DNA of 11,014 nucleotides, from positions 1-11,014 of the forward strand of contig CAADVV010000308.1 of NCBI GenBank assembly GCA_900752535.1, read 5' to 3'. The stretch's first letter is position 1; each line of letters starts with the position of its first letter. Of this stretch, positions 1 to 6,708 are shown in pieces. The notes beneath the pieces were generated by a model, which was not told the DNA's origin, made no database searches, and saw only the letters and a list, made by a program, of their open reading frames with translations. The DNA is from Bacteroidales bacterium. Its GTDB lineage: Bacteria > Bacteroidota > Bacteroidia > Bacteroidales > Muribaculaceae. A program made the translations under genes and the position numbers.

Positions 1-309
1 CCGTGCTGCGGCGGGTTGGGCTGAGTCGGCGGCAACATCGACCGCGAACGCGTCGTCTGACACCTTCTGTCCGTTGGCGTCATAGACGGGCTGAGATGTG
101 ATGTGTTCCTTGAAAAGACTGATGACGTCGTCGCCCGTCGAGGCGATATGAGCCGAAGCGAGTATCTGGCGCATCTTGTCGGCGTCGATGTTTGCCTGCT
201 GACGGTCTTTGAGACTCAGCGATGTGAAAGCCAGGGCCGTTCCGACGATGAGCACAATCACGGCCACATAAACCACGGTGTAGACGTTGCTTTGCTTGTT
301 GATTTTCAT
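1..309 (-). CDS. nqrC: Na+-translocating NADH:quinone reductase subunit C, N-terminal part
   Basis: Subunit C of the six-subunit inner-membrane Na+-NQR complex, which passes electrons from NADH to quinone while exporting Na+. In the family, this subunit carries a covalently bound FMN in its periplasmic C-terminal half. Only 103 residues are visible because the gene leaves the window on the left, so the FMN-attachment threonine motif cannot be checked. The visible part opens with MKINKQSNVYT, then one membrane segment (about residues 10-30, VVYVAVIVLIVGTALAF), then a polar stretch beginning LSLKDRQQANIDADKMRQIL, as expected for NqrC. The ATG (309-307) overlaps the nqrB stop in an ATGA junction, which implies translational coupling and fixes the start. 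The order nqrA-nqrB-nqrC confirms the call. nqrD, nqrE and nqrF probably follow beyond the edge (inference). Confidence 0.94.
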   Translation of the reverse strand, partial: MKINKQSNVYTVVYVAVIVLIVGTALAFTSLSLKDRQQANIDADKMRQILASAHIASTGDDVISLFKEHITSQPVYDANGQKVSDDAFAVDVAADSAQPAAAR

Positions 310-1526
310 GACCGGCCTCCTTTCTCTGAAATAGCGCGGCGCATGCGCCGCGCTATGTTAGTCTGAACAACGCAGTAGTCAATCAGCGGAGCAAGGACGT
401 TGCCGAGAAGCACTGCAAGCATGGCGCCCTCTGGATAACCGTTATTATAGGTGCGGATGATGACCGCCACGATTCCGATTAGTAAACCGTATATCCATTT
501 GCCCGTGTTGGTGCGGCAGGCGGTCACCGGGTCTGTTGCCATGAAGACGGCGGCGAAGGCAAAACCACCGAGTGTCAGCTGTTGTCCGACGCTGAGATAT
601 GAGGCGGGGTAGGTCGGGGTTGCGAATGCGTTTGCTATCAGAGTCATGATAACGCCGCCGAGCACGACGGACAGCATTATGCGCCACGAGGCGATGCCGG
701 TGACGAGGAGTATGACGGCGCCTATGAGTATGCAGAGGGTTGATGTCTCGCCGAACGAGCCCGGAATCAGGCCTAAGAAGCAGTCCCACCACGATATGTC
801 CTGACCGATGACATTATGAATCGGTGTGCCTGCGGCGGCTGTCGCCACCTGTCCGAGCGGTGTGGCGCCTGAAACGGCGTCTGAGTAGTTGACTGTGCCG
901 CCCAGACCGAATATCGGGTCAGAGGCGATGAAGACCGAGTCGCCGCTCATCTGTGCCGGATAGGCGAAGAAGAGAAACGCGCGGGCAATCAGCGCTATGT
1001 TGACGATGTTGTATCCCGTGCCTCCGAAGACTTCTTTGGCAAATATTACCGCGAAGGCTGTGGCGACGGCGAGCATCCACAGGGGCGTTTCTACGGGGCA
1101 TATCATGGGAATCATGATGCCGGTCACGAGAAATCCTTCCTGAATCTCTTCACGGCGCCACTGGGCGACGATAAATTCAATGCCGAGACCGACGACGTAT
1201 GCCACTATGATGCGGGGCAGTATAGCCAGCAGTCCGTAGAGCCACATGCTCCAGAAGCCGGCCGAGGCGTCTCCCGAGGCCAGGGAGTTTTGGTAGCCGG
1301 TGTTATACATGCCGAAGAACAGACACGGCATGAGGGCCAGCACGACGATAATCATCACGCGTTTCGAGTCGATGGCGTCGTGGATATGTGTCCCCGATGT
1401 CGACGTTGTGTTGGGCGTGAACAGGAATGTCTCCATTCCGTCATAGACCGAGTGGAGCGCATGGAGTTTTCCGCCCTCTTCAAAGTTAGGCTTTGCCCGG
1501 TCAAGTATTTTTCTTAGAGTTTTCAC
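306..1526 (-). CDS. nqrB: Na+-translocating NADH:quinone reductase subunit B
   Basis: Integral membrane subunit of Na+-NQR, 406 residues, close to the usual family length of about 400-415. In the family it holds one covalent FMN (on Thr of an S-G-A-T motif) plus riboflavin and contributes to the Na+ path and quinone site. The S-G-A-T motif is present at residues 219-222, so Thr222 is the predicted FMN attachment residue. The conserved block containing RAFLFFAYPAQMSGD is at about residues 182-196. The N-terminus (KPNFEEGGKLHALHSVYDG) matches the cytoplasmic arm of known NqrB proteins, and several hydrophobic helices follow. Translation most likely starts at GTG (1526-1524), because no in-frame ATG lies just upstream and homology begins there. 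It lies 44 bp after nqrA and overlaps nqrC by 3 nt (ATGA). Confidence 0.96.
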   Translation of the reverse strand: MKTLRKILDRAKPNFEEGGKLHALHSVYDGMETFLFTPNTTSTSGTHIHDAIDSKRVMIIVVLALMPCLFFGMYNTGYQNSLASGDASAGFWSMWLYGLLAILPRIIVAYVVGLGIEFIVAQWRREEIQEGFLVTGIMIPMICPVETPLWMLAVATAFAVIFAKEVFGGTGYNIVNIALIARAFLFFAYPAQMSGDSVFIASDPIFGLGGTVNYSDAVSGATPLGQVATAAAGTPIHNVIGQDISWWDCFLGLIPGSFGETSTLCILIGAVILLVTGIASWRIMLSVVLGGVIMTLIANAFATPTYPASYLSVGQQLTLGGFAFAAVFMATDPVTACRTNTGKWIYGLLIGIVAVIIRTYNNGYPEGAMLAVLLGNVLAPLIDYCVVQTNIARRMRRAISEKGGRS

Positions 1527-1570
1527 AATGTGATAATGTGTTGTTGCAGGGGGAGGTGAAAATCAGCGGG

Positions 1571-2917
1571 TCAGAGCTCTTTCCTGAGCCAGTCGAGACC
1601 CTTGCGCACAATCTTCTGAAGCTCGAGTTTCGAGGGGTCGGCAAATTCGGCCAGGGCGAAATCTTCGGGGGCTACTTCATAAATGCCCAGGGCTTCCATC
1701 TTTTCGATATCGCGGGCCATGATGGCTTTGATGAGATATTCGGGAAGAATGTCCATCGGCATGAACTTGTCATAGACACCGCTCATAATCATGGCTCGGC
1801 GACCTCCGAGCAGTCGGGCGTCCGGACTGAACAGACGGTGAGGCATAAACCGTCCGGGGAACGAGCGCGACATACTCATCTTTGAGGGACTCATGGAGGC
1901 CCAGCCCATAAACTCGTCGGCGTCGTTGCCCTCGCTTATGACCGTGATCTGACGCCATGGGTAGCGCAGAAAGCCGTCGGCACCGACTTTCTCGCCTGTC
2001 AGGACGTTCCCGGAGATGATGCGGTGGCTGTGGCCGTCGTGGCGTATATTGCCGTCGGTCATGATTCTGATTTCAGAGCCAATCAGCGTTTTGACAAGCT
2101 GAGGCGTGATGACTTCGGGGCCGGTCACGGCCACCGGAGTCGTGTAGTCGGCCACACATTTATTATATAGCCGTCCGATGCGTGCCAGGGTGAGAATGTC
2201 GAGTGTCCAGACGGTTTCACCCTTGTTGACCGGAGCGAGGTTGGCTATGATAGTCCCGGCGTTGCCCGACGGATGGGGGCCGGAAACATCTACCATGAAT
2301 GCGCCTTCGATGTCGGGAAGATGTCGGCCGCTGACATAGACGGAACCCGTGGTCAGCTTGCGGAGCACGCTCACACCACGTCTTAGGTCGTCGGAGCAAC
2401 CTTCGGCAAGCTGATCGAGAGACGGCGCAAGAGGAGCCGTGTCGAGACCGGTGACAAAAATATCGCGCGGTATGACATCGGCGTCGGCCACAATGTCAAA
2501 CGGACGCTGACGCATCATGGCCCAGAGGCCGGTATTCATCAGTGTCCGTTTGATATCTTCAGGGGTGTCTGATTTGACCGTCACCGCGGTTTTTCCGGCG
2601 TCGGTATTGTCGGTGTCGACGGCGACGACTATGCGCTCAATTTTGCGTCTCTCTCCGCGGACTACAGCCTCGACGCGTCCGCGCGCCGGAGAAACGATTT
2701 TTATTTCGGGATGGAGTTTGTCGTGGAGCAGCGGCGCGCCGGCTTCAATTCCGTCGCCCTCGCGGACGTCAGACTTCAGTCTGAGACCCGGGTAATCGTC
2801 AGGAACCACAGCCACCCTGCGCGGTTCGAGCGACTTGGCGCCTACGGCGTTATACGTCCCGATGGCGCCTCTCAGACGCAGGTCAAGCCCTTTCTTGATT
2901 GACAGAGCCTTTCTCAT
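1571..2917 (-). CDS. nqrA: Na+-translocating NADH:quinone reductase subunit A
   Basis: Peripheral cytoplasmic-face subunit of Na+-NQR, 448 residues, the usual size for the family. NqrA has been linked to quinone binding and is related to the RnfC family. The N-terminus reads IKKGLDLRLRGA, the typical NqrA opening. It is followed by a biotinyl-lipoyl-like region with PDDYPGLRLKSDVREGD (about residues 39-55) and SPARGRVEAVVRG (about 76-88), which match the family pattern of a DYPG block, VREGD, and SP.xGxV. It is the first gene of a minus-strand nqrABC operon. A Bacteroidetes-type -7 box sits about 40 nt upstream of the ATG, giving a short leader of about 30 nt. No Shine-Dalgarno is visible, as is usual in this phylum. 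Confidence 0.96.
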   Translation of the reverse strand: MRKALSIKKGLDLRLRGAIGTYNAVGAKSLEPRRVAVVPDDYPGLRLKSDVREGDGIEAGAPLLHDKLHPEIKIVSPARGRVEAVVRGERRKIERIVVAVDTDNTDAGKTAVTVKSDTPEDIKRTLMNTGLWAMMRQRPFDIVADADVIPRDIFVTGLDTAPLAPSLDQLAEGCSDDLRRGVSVLRKLTTGSVYVSGRHLPDIEGAFMVDVSGPHPSGNAGTIIANLAPVNKGETVWTLDILTLARIGRLYNKCVADYTTPVAVTGPEVITPQLVKTLIGSEIRIMTDGNIRHDGHSHRIISGNVLTGEKVGADGFLRYPWRQITVISEGNDADEFMGWASMSPSKMSMSRSFPGRFMPHRLFSPDARLLGGRRAMIMSGVYDKFMPMDILPEYLIKAIMARDIEKMEALGIYEVAPEDFALAEFADPSKLELQKIVRKGLDWLRKEL

Positions 2918-2955
2918 TGCAAAATAGTTAACGTTGATGCGGAAAAATTTGGCTG

Positions 2956-2963
2956 CAAAGTTA
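2956..2963 (-). promoter_or_regulatory. Putative -7 box of the nqr operon promoter
   Basis: On the minus strand this reads TAACTTTG, an exact match to the Bacteroidetes -7 consensus TAnnTTTG. It would place the transcription start at about 2949 and leave a leader of roughly 30 nt before the nqrA ATG. A TTTG at the ideal -33 distance is absent. The nearest TTTG (2979-2976) leaves only 12 nt between the boxes instead of about 19, so the assignment rests on the -7 box alone. Confidence 0.5.
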
Positions 2964-3046
2964 GTGATTTTTTCTCAAACATGAGTCGTTCGACTTCGAT
3001 TATCGTCTGAGACAGCGCCGTCGGTGTTAAAATGTAGCGTTAAAAT

Positions 3047-3077
3047 TTTGCAAGTTTAATTTTAGTCCTTAAATTTG
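3047..3077 (+). promoter_or_regulatory. Bacteroidetes-type promoter of the exbB-exbD-exbD-tonB operon
   Basis: A -33 element TTTG (3047-3050) and a -7 element TAAATTTG (3070-3077, consensus TAnnTTTG) are separated by exactly 19 nt, the expected spacing for the primary sigma factor of Bacteroidetes. The predicted transcription start is around 3084, which leaves a leader of about 210 nt before exbB. It points away from the nqrA promoter, and the two -7 boxes are about 107 bp apart, so they share one regulatory region. Confidence 0.65.
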
Positions 3078-3084
3078 CGACTGC

Positions 3085-3294
3085 AATAGAATAAACTATG
3101 CGGTTTTGACGTTCTACTACCATTGAAACTAAAAATCACCCAATAAAACTATCGCAAAACAGCGGCAATACCAAACGTGCCGACGCAGTGGACCCCCAAC
3201 CCCGCCCGACGGCTGTTGTAGAGCTGACTTGTCATACTGAAATTTCTAATAACCAATAACAAACCAAACCAAAAAGTAATTTTTAAAACATCGT
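3085..3294 (+). other. Long 5' leader of exbB, function unknown
   Basis: About 210 nt lie between the predicted transcription start and the exbB ATG. The first part is A-rich, the middle (about 3180-3215) is C-rich, and the last 50 nt are A-rich with little G, typical of Bacteroidetes translation initiation regions without Shine-Dalgarno. A possible long-range pairing joins AACAGC (3158-3163) and GCTGTT (3212-3217). An imperfect complement links GTTCTACTAC (from about 3111) with GTTGTAGAGC (from about 3215), and the two pairings would compete. I see no open reading frame of credible length, no tRNA and no riboswitch class I recognise. Confidence 0.35.
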
Positions 3295-4122
3295 ATGGAA
3301 GCTCAAAAGCCCAATCCCGCCAAGCCCGCAGCAAAGGGCAAGGTTGCCGAGGGACACAAAGTCGCCGGCATCAAGAACGCGTTTCTTGTAATTATCGCTT
3401 GTTTCGTTGTTGCAGTCCTGCTGTTTATCTTCTGGTTCGGCAGTGAAGTTCACTTCGAAGAAGGTCATCCTATCGACCTGTGGGGTACTGTCTATAAAGG
3501 TGGTGTAATCGTGCCTATCCTTCAGACTCTCCTTCTGACCGTTATCGTTCTCTCGGTAGAGCGTTGGATTGCCCTCTCGAGCGCCAAAGGTAAAGGCAAC
3601 ATCGCCAAATTCGTCGCTGAGATCAAGAAATGTCTCCGCAACAACGACATCGCTTCTGCTCAGGCTGCCTGCAAAAAGCAGAAAGGTTCTGTAGCTGCTG
3701 TTGTAAGTGCCGCCCTCAACCGCTATGAGGAAATGGACCGCAACACCACTCTCTCGAAAGAGCAGAAAGTCGCTACCCTCCAGAAAGAAGTTGAAGAGGC
3801 CACCGCTCTCGAGATGCCTTCTCTCCAGCAGAACCTCCCCATCGTCGCTACCCTGACCACTCTCGGTACACTCGTCGGACTTCTCGGTACTGTAATCGGT
3901 ATGATCAAATCGTTCCAGGCTCTAGCTGCATCAGGTGCTCCTGACTCGACTGAACTGTCAACCGGTATTTCTGAGGCCCTTATCAACACCGCCTTCGGTA
4001 TCGCAACCGGTGCATTTGCCGTAATCTCCTACAACTTCTACACCAACAAAATCGATAACCTGACCTACGCTATCGACGAAATCGGTTTCTCGATTGTACA
4101 GACATTCCAGGCTACACACTAA
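3295..4122 (+). CDS. exbB: ExbB/TolQ/MotA-family proton channel subunit (TonB energiser)
   Basis: Inner-membrane channel subunit that, with ExbD, converts ion-motive force into TonB movement. It has 275 residues against 244 in E. coli ExbB. Four hydrophobic segments are visible (about 28-49, 69-89, 182-205 and 224-247), one more than in E. coli ExbB; the extra one is the N-terminal segment after a Lys/Pro/Ala-rich tail. The cytoplasmic region between the second and third segments is charged and helical. The signature MotA/TolQ/ExbB region runs from about residue 181 to 240, with LGTVIGMIKSF (about 197-207) followed by GISEALINTAFGIATG (about 224-239). It is first in a four-gene plus-strand operon, 46 bp before the first exbD. 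The start is the only ATG next to the A-rich initiation region. It could be labelled TolQ by family, but the neighbouring tonB supports ExbB. Confidence 0.94.
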   Translation: MEAQKPNPAKPAAKGKVAEGHKVAGIKNAFLVIIACFVVAVLLFIFWFGSEVHFEEGHPIDLWGTVYKGGVIVPILQTLLLTVIVLSVERWIALSSAKGKGNIAKFVAEIKKCLRNNDIASAQAACKKQKGSVAAVVSAALNRYEEMDRNTTLSKEQKVATLQKEVEEATALEMPSLQQNLPIVATLTTLGTLVGLLGTVIGMIKSFQALAASGAPDSTELSTGISEALINTAFGIATGAFAVISYNFYTNKIDNLTYAIDEIGFSIVQTFQATH

Positions 4123-4168
4123 TCCCCTGTTACGTTTATCTATCAAAACCATCGATTAATAAAGTAAT

Positions 4169-4891
4169 ATGGGAAAAGTAAAAATTAAAAGAAAGAGCAC
4201 CCTCATCGACATGACTGCGATGAGTGACGTGACCGTTCTTTTGCTTACTTTCTTCATGTTGACTTCGACATTCCTGCAGAAGGAGCCTGTAACCGTGCTG
4301 ACTCCGTCGTCAGTTTCGGAAGTCAAGGTGCCGACGGCCAATGTGGCGTCGATCCTTGTCAGCCCCAACGGGAAAGTCTTTATATCAGTAGCCGGTGAAG
4401 CAGACCCCAACGTCGCTGATGGCGAATGGGCAACAGAGCCCATACGCCGCTCCATCCTCATGGGAGCTGTCAGCGAGTGGAACAGACTTCACCCCAGCAA
4501 GAAAGTTGAGCTTACCCCCTCGGAGGTAGAGACGTTCACCAAAATCAACATGTTTGGTGTGCCTTTCACTCAGCTCAAGAAGTTCCTCGGCATGTCGCAG
4601 ACCGAGCAGGACGAGTTTGTCTCCAATATGGATAACCCCGCTGCGGGAATTCCTATTGACGACAACCGTAACCTTGAGACCCCCAATGAGTTCCAGATCT
4701 GGATGCGCGCAATTCGTGACAAGTCGGGTAATGAAAACCTTACCTCGGCTATGAGAAAAGGCGAAGGCATCGCTGTCAAGGCTGACAAGTCGACCGACTA
4801 TGAGACCGTACATCATGTCCTTGACAACCTCCAGACCCTTAAGATGAACCGCTTCAGCATCATGACAGCCCTTAAATCAAGCGAGGATTAA
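4169..4891 (+). CDS. exbD: ExbD/TolR-family subunit, first copy (enlarged periplasmic domain)
   Basis: Single-span subunit of the ExbB-ExbD-TonB motor, 240 residues against about 141 in E. coli ExbD. A basic cytoplasmic tail (MGKVKIKRKSTLID) leads into one membrane helix at about residues 19-36. Asp20 in the sequence MSDVTVLLLTFFM aligns with the essential ion-carrying Asp25 of E. coli ExbD. The proline that usually precedes this block (TPMVD-type) is replaced, reading TAMSD. The periplasmic part contains an expansion (about residues 85-195) rich in Asn, Glu and Asp. The usual C-terminal ExbD block returns at the end (GEGIAVKADKSTDYETVHHV). The next exbD starts 6 nt after its stop. Paired unequal exbD genes are common in Bacteroidetes ton operons. 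Confidence 0.92.
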   Translation: MGKVKIKRKSTLIDMTAMSDVTVLLLTFFMLTSTFLQKEPVTVLTPSSVSEVKVPTANVASILVSPNGKVFISVAGEADPNVADGEWATEPIRRSILMGAVSEWNRLHPSKKVELTPSEVETFTKINMFGVPFTQLKKFLGMSQTEQDEFVSNMDNPAAGIPIDDNRNLETPNEFQIWMRAIRDKSGNENLTSAMRKGEGIAVKADKSTDYETVHHVLDNLQTLKMNRFSIMTALKSSED

Positions 4892-4897
4892 ATCATT

Positions 4898-5629
4898 ATG
4901 GCACAAATAGAACAATCAGACGGCGGCAAAAAGAAAAAAGGCGCCCAGAAGAAGATGCACATCCACGTGGACTTCACCCCCATGGTGGATATGAACATGC
5001 TTCTGATTACATTCTTCATGCTTTGTACCACGATGATTAAATCGCAGACCCTGCAAATCACCCTTCCGACCAACGAGAAGGTTGAAGAACAGGAGATGAA
5101 CAAAGCTAAGGAGTCAGAAGGTATAACCATGATTGTCGACGTCGAGCGTGACACCAAAACCGGCGAAGTTATTCATGACGAAAACGGCAACCCCGTCAAT
5201 GTTGTCTACTACTACTTCGGTAAACCCGTCATCTCAGAGACCGAAAACAATCTTCAGGCCGAATATTTCCTTGGTGACCAGGACAAGATGCAGCGTGGTG
5301 TCCGCAAGATTCTCCACGATCGCAACAAAGAAGTCCTGAAACGCATTGACGAACTCAAGGCCAAATGGGCCAACAAAGAGTTCTCGCCCAATGCCGACAT
5401 TAACGACTCGATATATCAGGCCCGCGCTAAGGTCATCCGCAACGACTCGACTCTCGAGCGTCCCGTAGTCGTGATCAAAGCCACGCCTGAGGCACGATGG
5501 GAAAGCCTCATCAGTGCTCTTGATGAAATGCAGATCAACCAGATTTCTCGTTATCAGATTGATAACATAAACGGCGTTGACTCGGCTATGATCATCATGT
5601 ATCGCAAGAGCCATCCCAAGTCAAAGTAA
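4898..5629 (+). CDS. exbD: ExbD/TolR-family subunit, second copy
   Basis: Second ExbD paralogue, 243 residues, and clearly not a recent duplicate of the one before it. A Lys-rich cytoplasmic tail (residues 9-19) leads into VDFTPMVDMNMLLITFFM, where Asp31 matches the ion-carrying Asp of E. coli ExbD and the canonical TP..D context is kept. The membrane helix spans about residues 30-47. The periplasmic domain (about 50-243) starts with SQTLQITLPTNEK, has a long insertion with a predicted helical, charged stretch (about 130-165), and ends with the typical ExbD fold (PVVVIKATPEARWESLISAL). It is 6 nt after the first exbD and 45 bp before tonB, so it is part of the same transcription unit. The two ExbD proteins may form a heterodimer within one ExbB ring (inference). 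Confidence 0.92.
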   Translation: MAQIEQSDGGKKKKGAQKKMHIHVDFTPMVDMNMLLITFFMLCTTMIKSQTLQITLPTNEKVEEQEMNKAKESEGITMIVDVERDTKTGEVIHDENGNPVNVVYYYFGKPVISETENNLQAEYFLGDQDKMQRGVRKILHDRNKEVLKRIDELKAKWANKEFSPNADINDSIYQARAKVIRNDSTLERPVVVIKATPEARWESLISALDEMQINQISRYQIDNINGVDSAMIIMYRKSHPKSK

Positions 5630-5674
5630 CCTCTGATGTCAGATATATACAGTAACACTTAAACCAACACGAAA

Positions 5675-6529
5675 ATGGCAAAAGACGTAGATCTTTCATC
5701 AAAGGAATGGCGCGACCTTGTCTTTGAAGGCAAGAATAAGGATTTTGGCGCATATGAAATGCGTAAAAACTCTGATCGCCGTCACAACCTGGCTATGATT
5801 GCCGTGGTTATTGTGATTGTGCTTCTCTTTGGCCTCGGCCTCCTGGTCAACACAGTGATCAAGAGCGTTGAAGCCCGCCCCGAGGACGCAAACGAACAGG
5901 CTATGGCCGCGTTTGGCGAAGAGGTGGTTGAGGAGGAGCCCGAAGAGGAGCCCCAGCGCATTGAAGAAGAGAAACCCGAAGCTCTTCCGGAGGAGATTCT
6001 TAATACGGTCAAAATGGCCGAGGTTAAGTTTGTCGCCGACGAAGAGGTGAAGGAAGATATCAAATCTCAGGATGAAATCAAGGAAACCGAGACCGCTGTC
6101 GGAGCAACCAACTTCGACCAGGGTACCGATGACCTGACAAAGACTGTCCGCGAGCATAAAGACGAAGTTATCGTCGAGGAGAAGAAACCCGAACCCCCCA
6201 AGAAGGAAGAGATCTTCACCGCTGTGGAGCAGCCCCCGCAATTCCCCGGTGGTGAGGCCGCACTGCTCAAATACATCGCCGACCATATCCGCTATCCGGC
6301 TGCTGCGCAGGAGAACGGCATCCAGGGCCGCGTGGTTGTGCAGTTCGTTGTTACCAAAGACGGTTCTATCGGACAGGTCAAGGTTGTCCGCGGTAAGGAC
6401 CCCGACCTCGACAAAGAAGCTAAGCGTGTCGTTCGCACACTGCCGCGCTTTGTTCCCGGTAAGATGAACGGTAACAACGTTAGCGTTTGGTACACACTCC
6501 CCATCAACTTCAAACTTGCCGGAGTGTAA
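5675..6529 (+). CDS. tonB: TonB-family energy transducer
   Basis: Periplasm-spanning protein that links the ExbB/ExbD motor to TonB-dependent outer-membrane transporters, 284 residues. The cytoplasmic tail carries a motif typical of Bacteroidetes TonB (EWRDLVFEGKNKDFGAYEMR, about residues 11-30). A membrane helix follows at about 38-58. The periplasmic linker (about 65-185) is dominated by Glu with Pro (EEEPEEEP, EEKKPEPPKKEE), unlike the Pro-Lys and Pro-Glu repeats of E. coli TonB. The C-terminal TonB domain (about 190-281) starts with QPPQFPGGEAALLKYI, carries the YP of the family at 217-218, and ends with VWYTLPINFKL. It closes the operon and is followed by a strong hairpin. Confidence 0.95.
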   Translation: MAKDVDLSSKEWRDLVFEGKNKDFGAYEMRKNSDRRHNLAMIAVVIVIVLLFGLGLLVNTVIKSVEARPEDANEQAMAAFGEEVVEEEPEEEPQRIEEEKPEALPEEILNTVKMAEVKFVADEEVKEDIKSQDEIKETETAVGATNFDQGTDDLTKTVREHKDEVIVEEKKPEPPKKEEIFTAVEQPPQFPGGEAALLKYIADHIRYPAAAQENGIQGRVVVQFVVTKDGSIGQVKVVRGKDPDLDKEAKRVVRTLPRFVPGKMNGNNVSVWYTLPINFKLAGV

Positions 6530-6558
6530 CCCCCTGAGTTTTAACTTTTGACAATAAC

Positions 6559-6595
6559 CGGAGAGGTGAGATGCCCAGTGCGTCTCATCTCTCTG
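6559..6595 (+). terminator. Putative terminator hairpin after tonB
   Basis: A 13-bp stem (6559-6571 with 6583-6595, including two G-T wobbles) encloses an 11-nt loop. It starts 30 bp after the tonB stop. The tail (TCAGTTTAAG) is only weakly T-rich, so it is a poor fit to the classical intrinsic terminator, but its position at the end of the operon supports that role. Confidence 0.5.
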
Positions 6596-6606
6596 TCAGT
6601 TTAAGG

Positions 6607-6626
6607 GTCAGTGCAAACTCACTGAC
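6607..6626 (+). repeat. Second hairpin between tonB and the amylase gene
   Basis: A perfect 7-bp inverted repeat, GTCAGTG (6607-6613) and CACTGAC (6620-6626), has a 6-nt loop and lies 11 nt after the larger hairpin. It may be a back-up termination structure or an element in the leader of the amylase gene. No clear TAnnTTTG promoter was found between here and 6708, so where amylase transcription starts is unresolved. Confidence 0.4.
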
Positions 6627-6708
6627 GCGTCGGATTGTTATGTATTTATGGGCACTTTTATTCAGTGATTGAGTCCTCGCAATAATTTCATTTCAACCGA
6701 CAGCTTTC

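Noticed and set aside
1550..1560. GGGGGAGG purine run on the plus strand between nqrB and nqrA
   Set aside because: It looks like a Shine-Dalgarno sequence but is on the opposite strand to both genes, and no credible plus-strand gene starts after it.
3085..3294. tRNA, known riboswitch or small ORF in the exbB leader
   Set aside because: No cloverleaf, no recognised aptamer core, and ATG-initiated frames stop within a few codons.
4169..5629. Recent tandem duplication of exbD
   Set aside because: The two proteins differ in tail, transmembrane context and periplasmic insertions. They are ancient paralogues standard in Bacteroidetes ton operons.
5699..6286. Open frame of 195 codons on the minus strand across tonB
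   Set aside because: Antisense to the tonB coding sequence. The Leu/Phe-rich translation mirrors the Glu/Lys-rich linker on the other strand, and no family features are visible.
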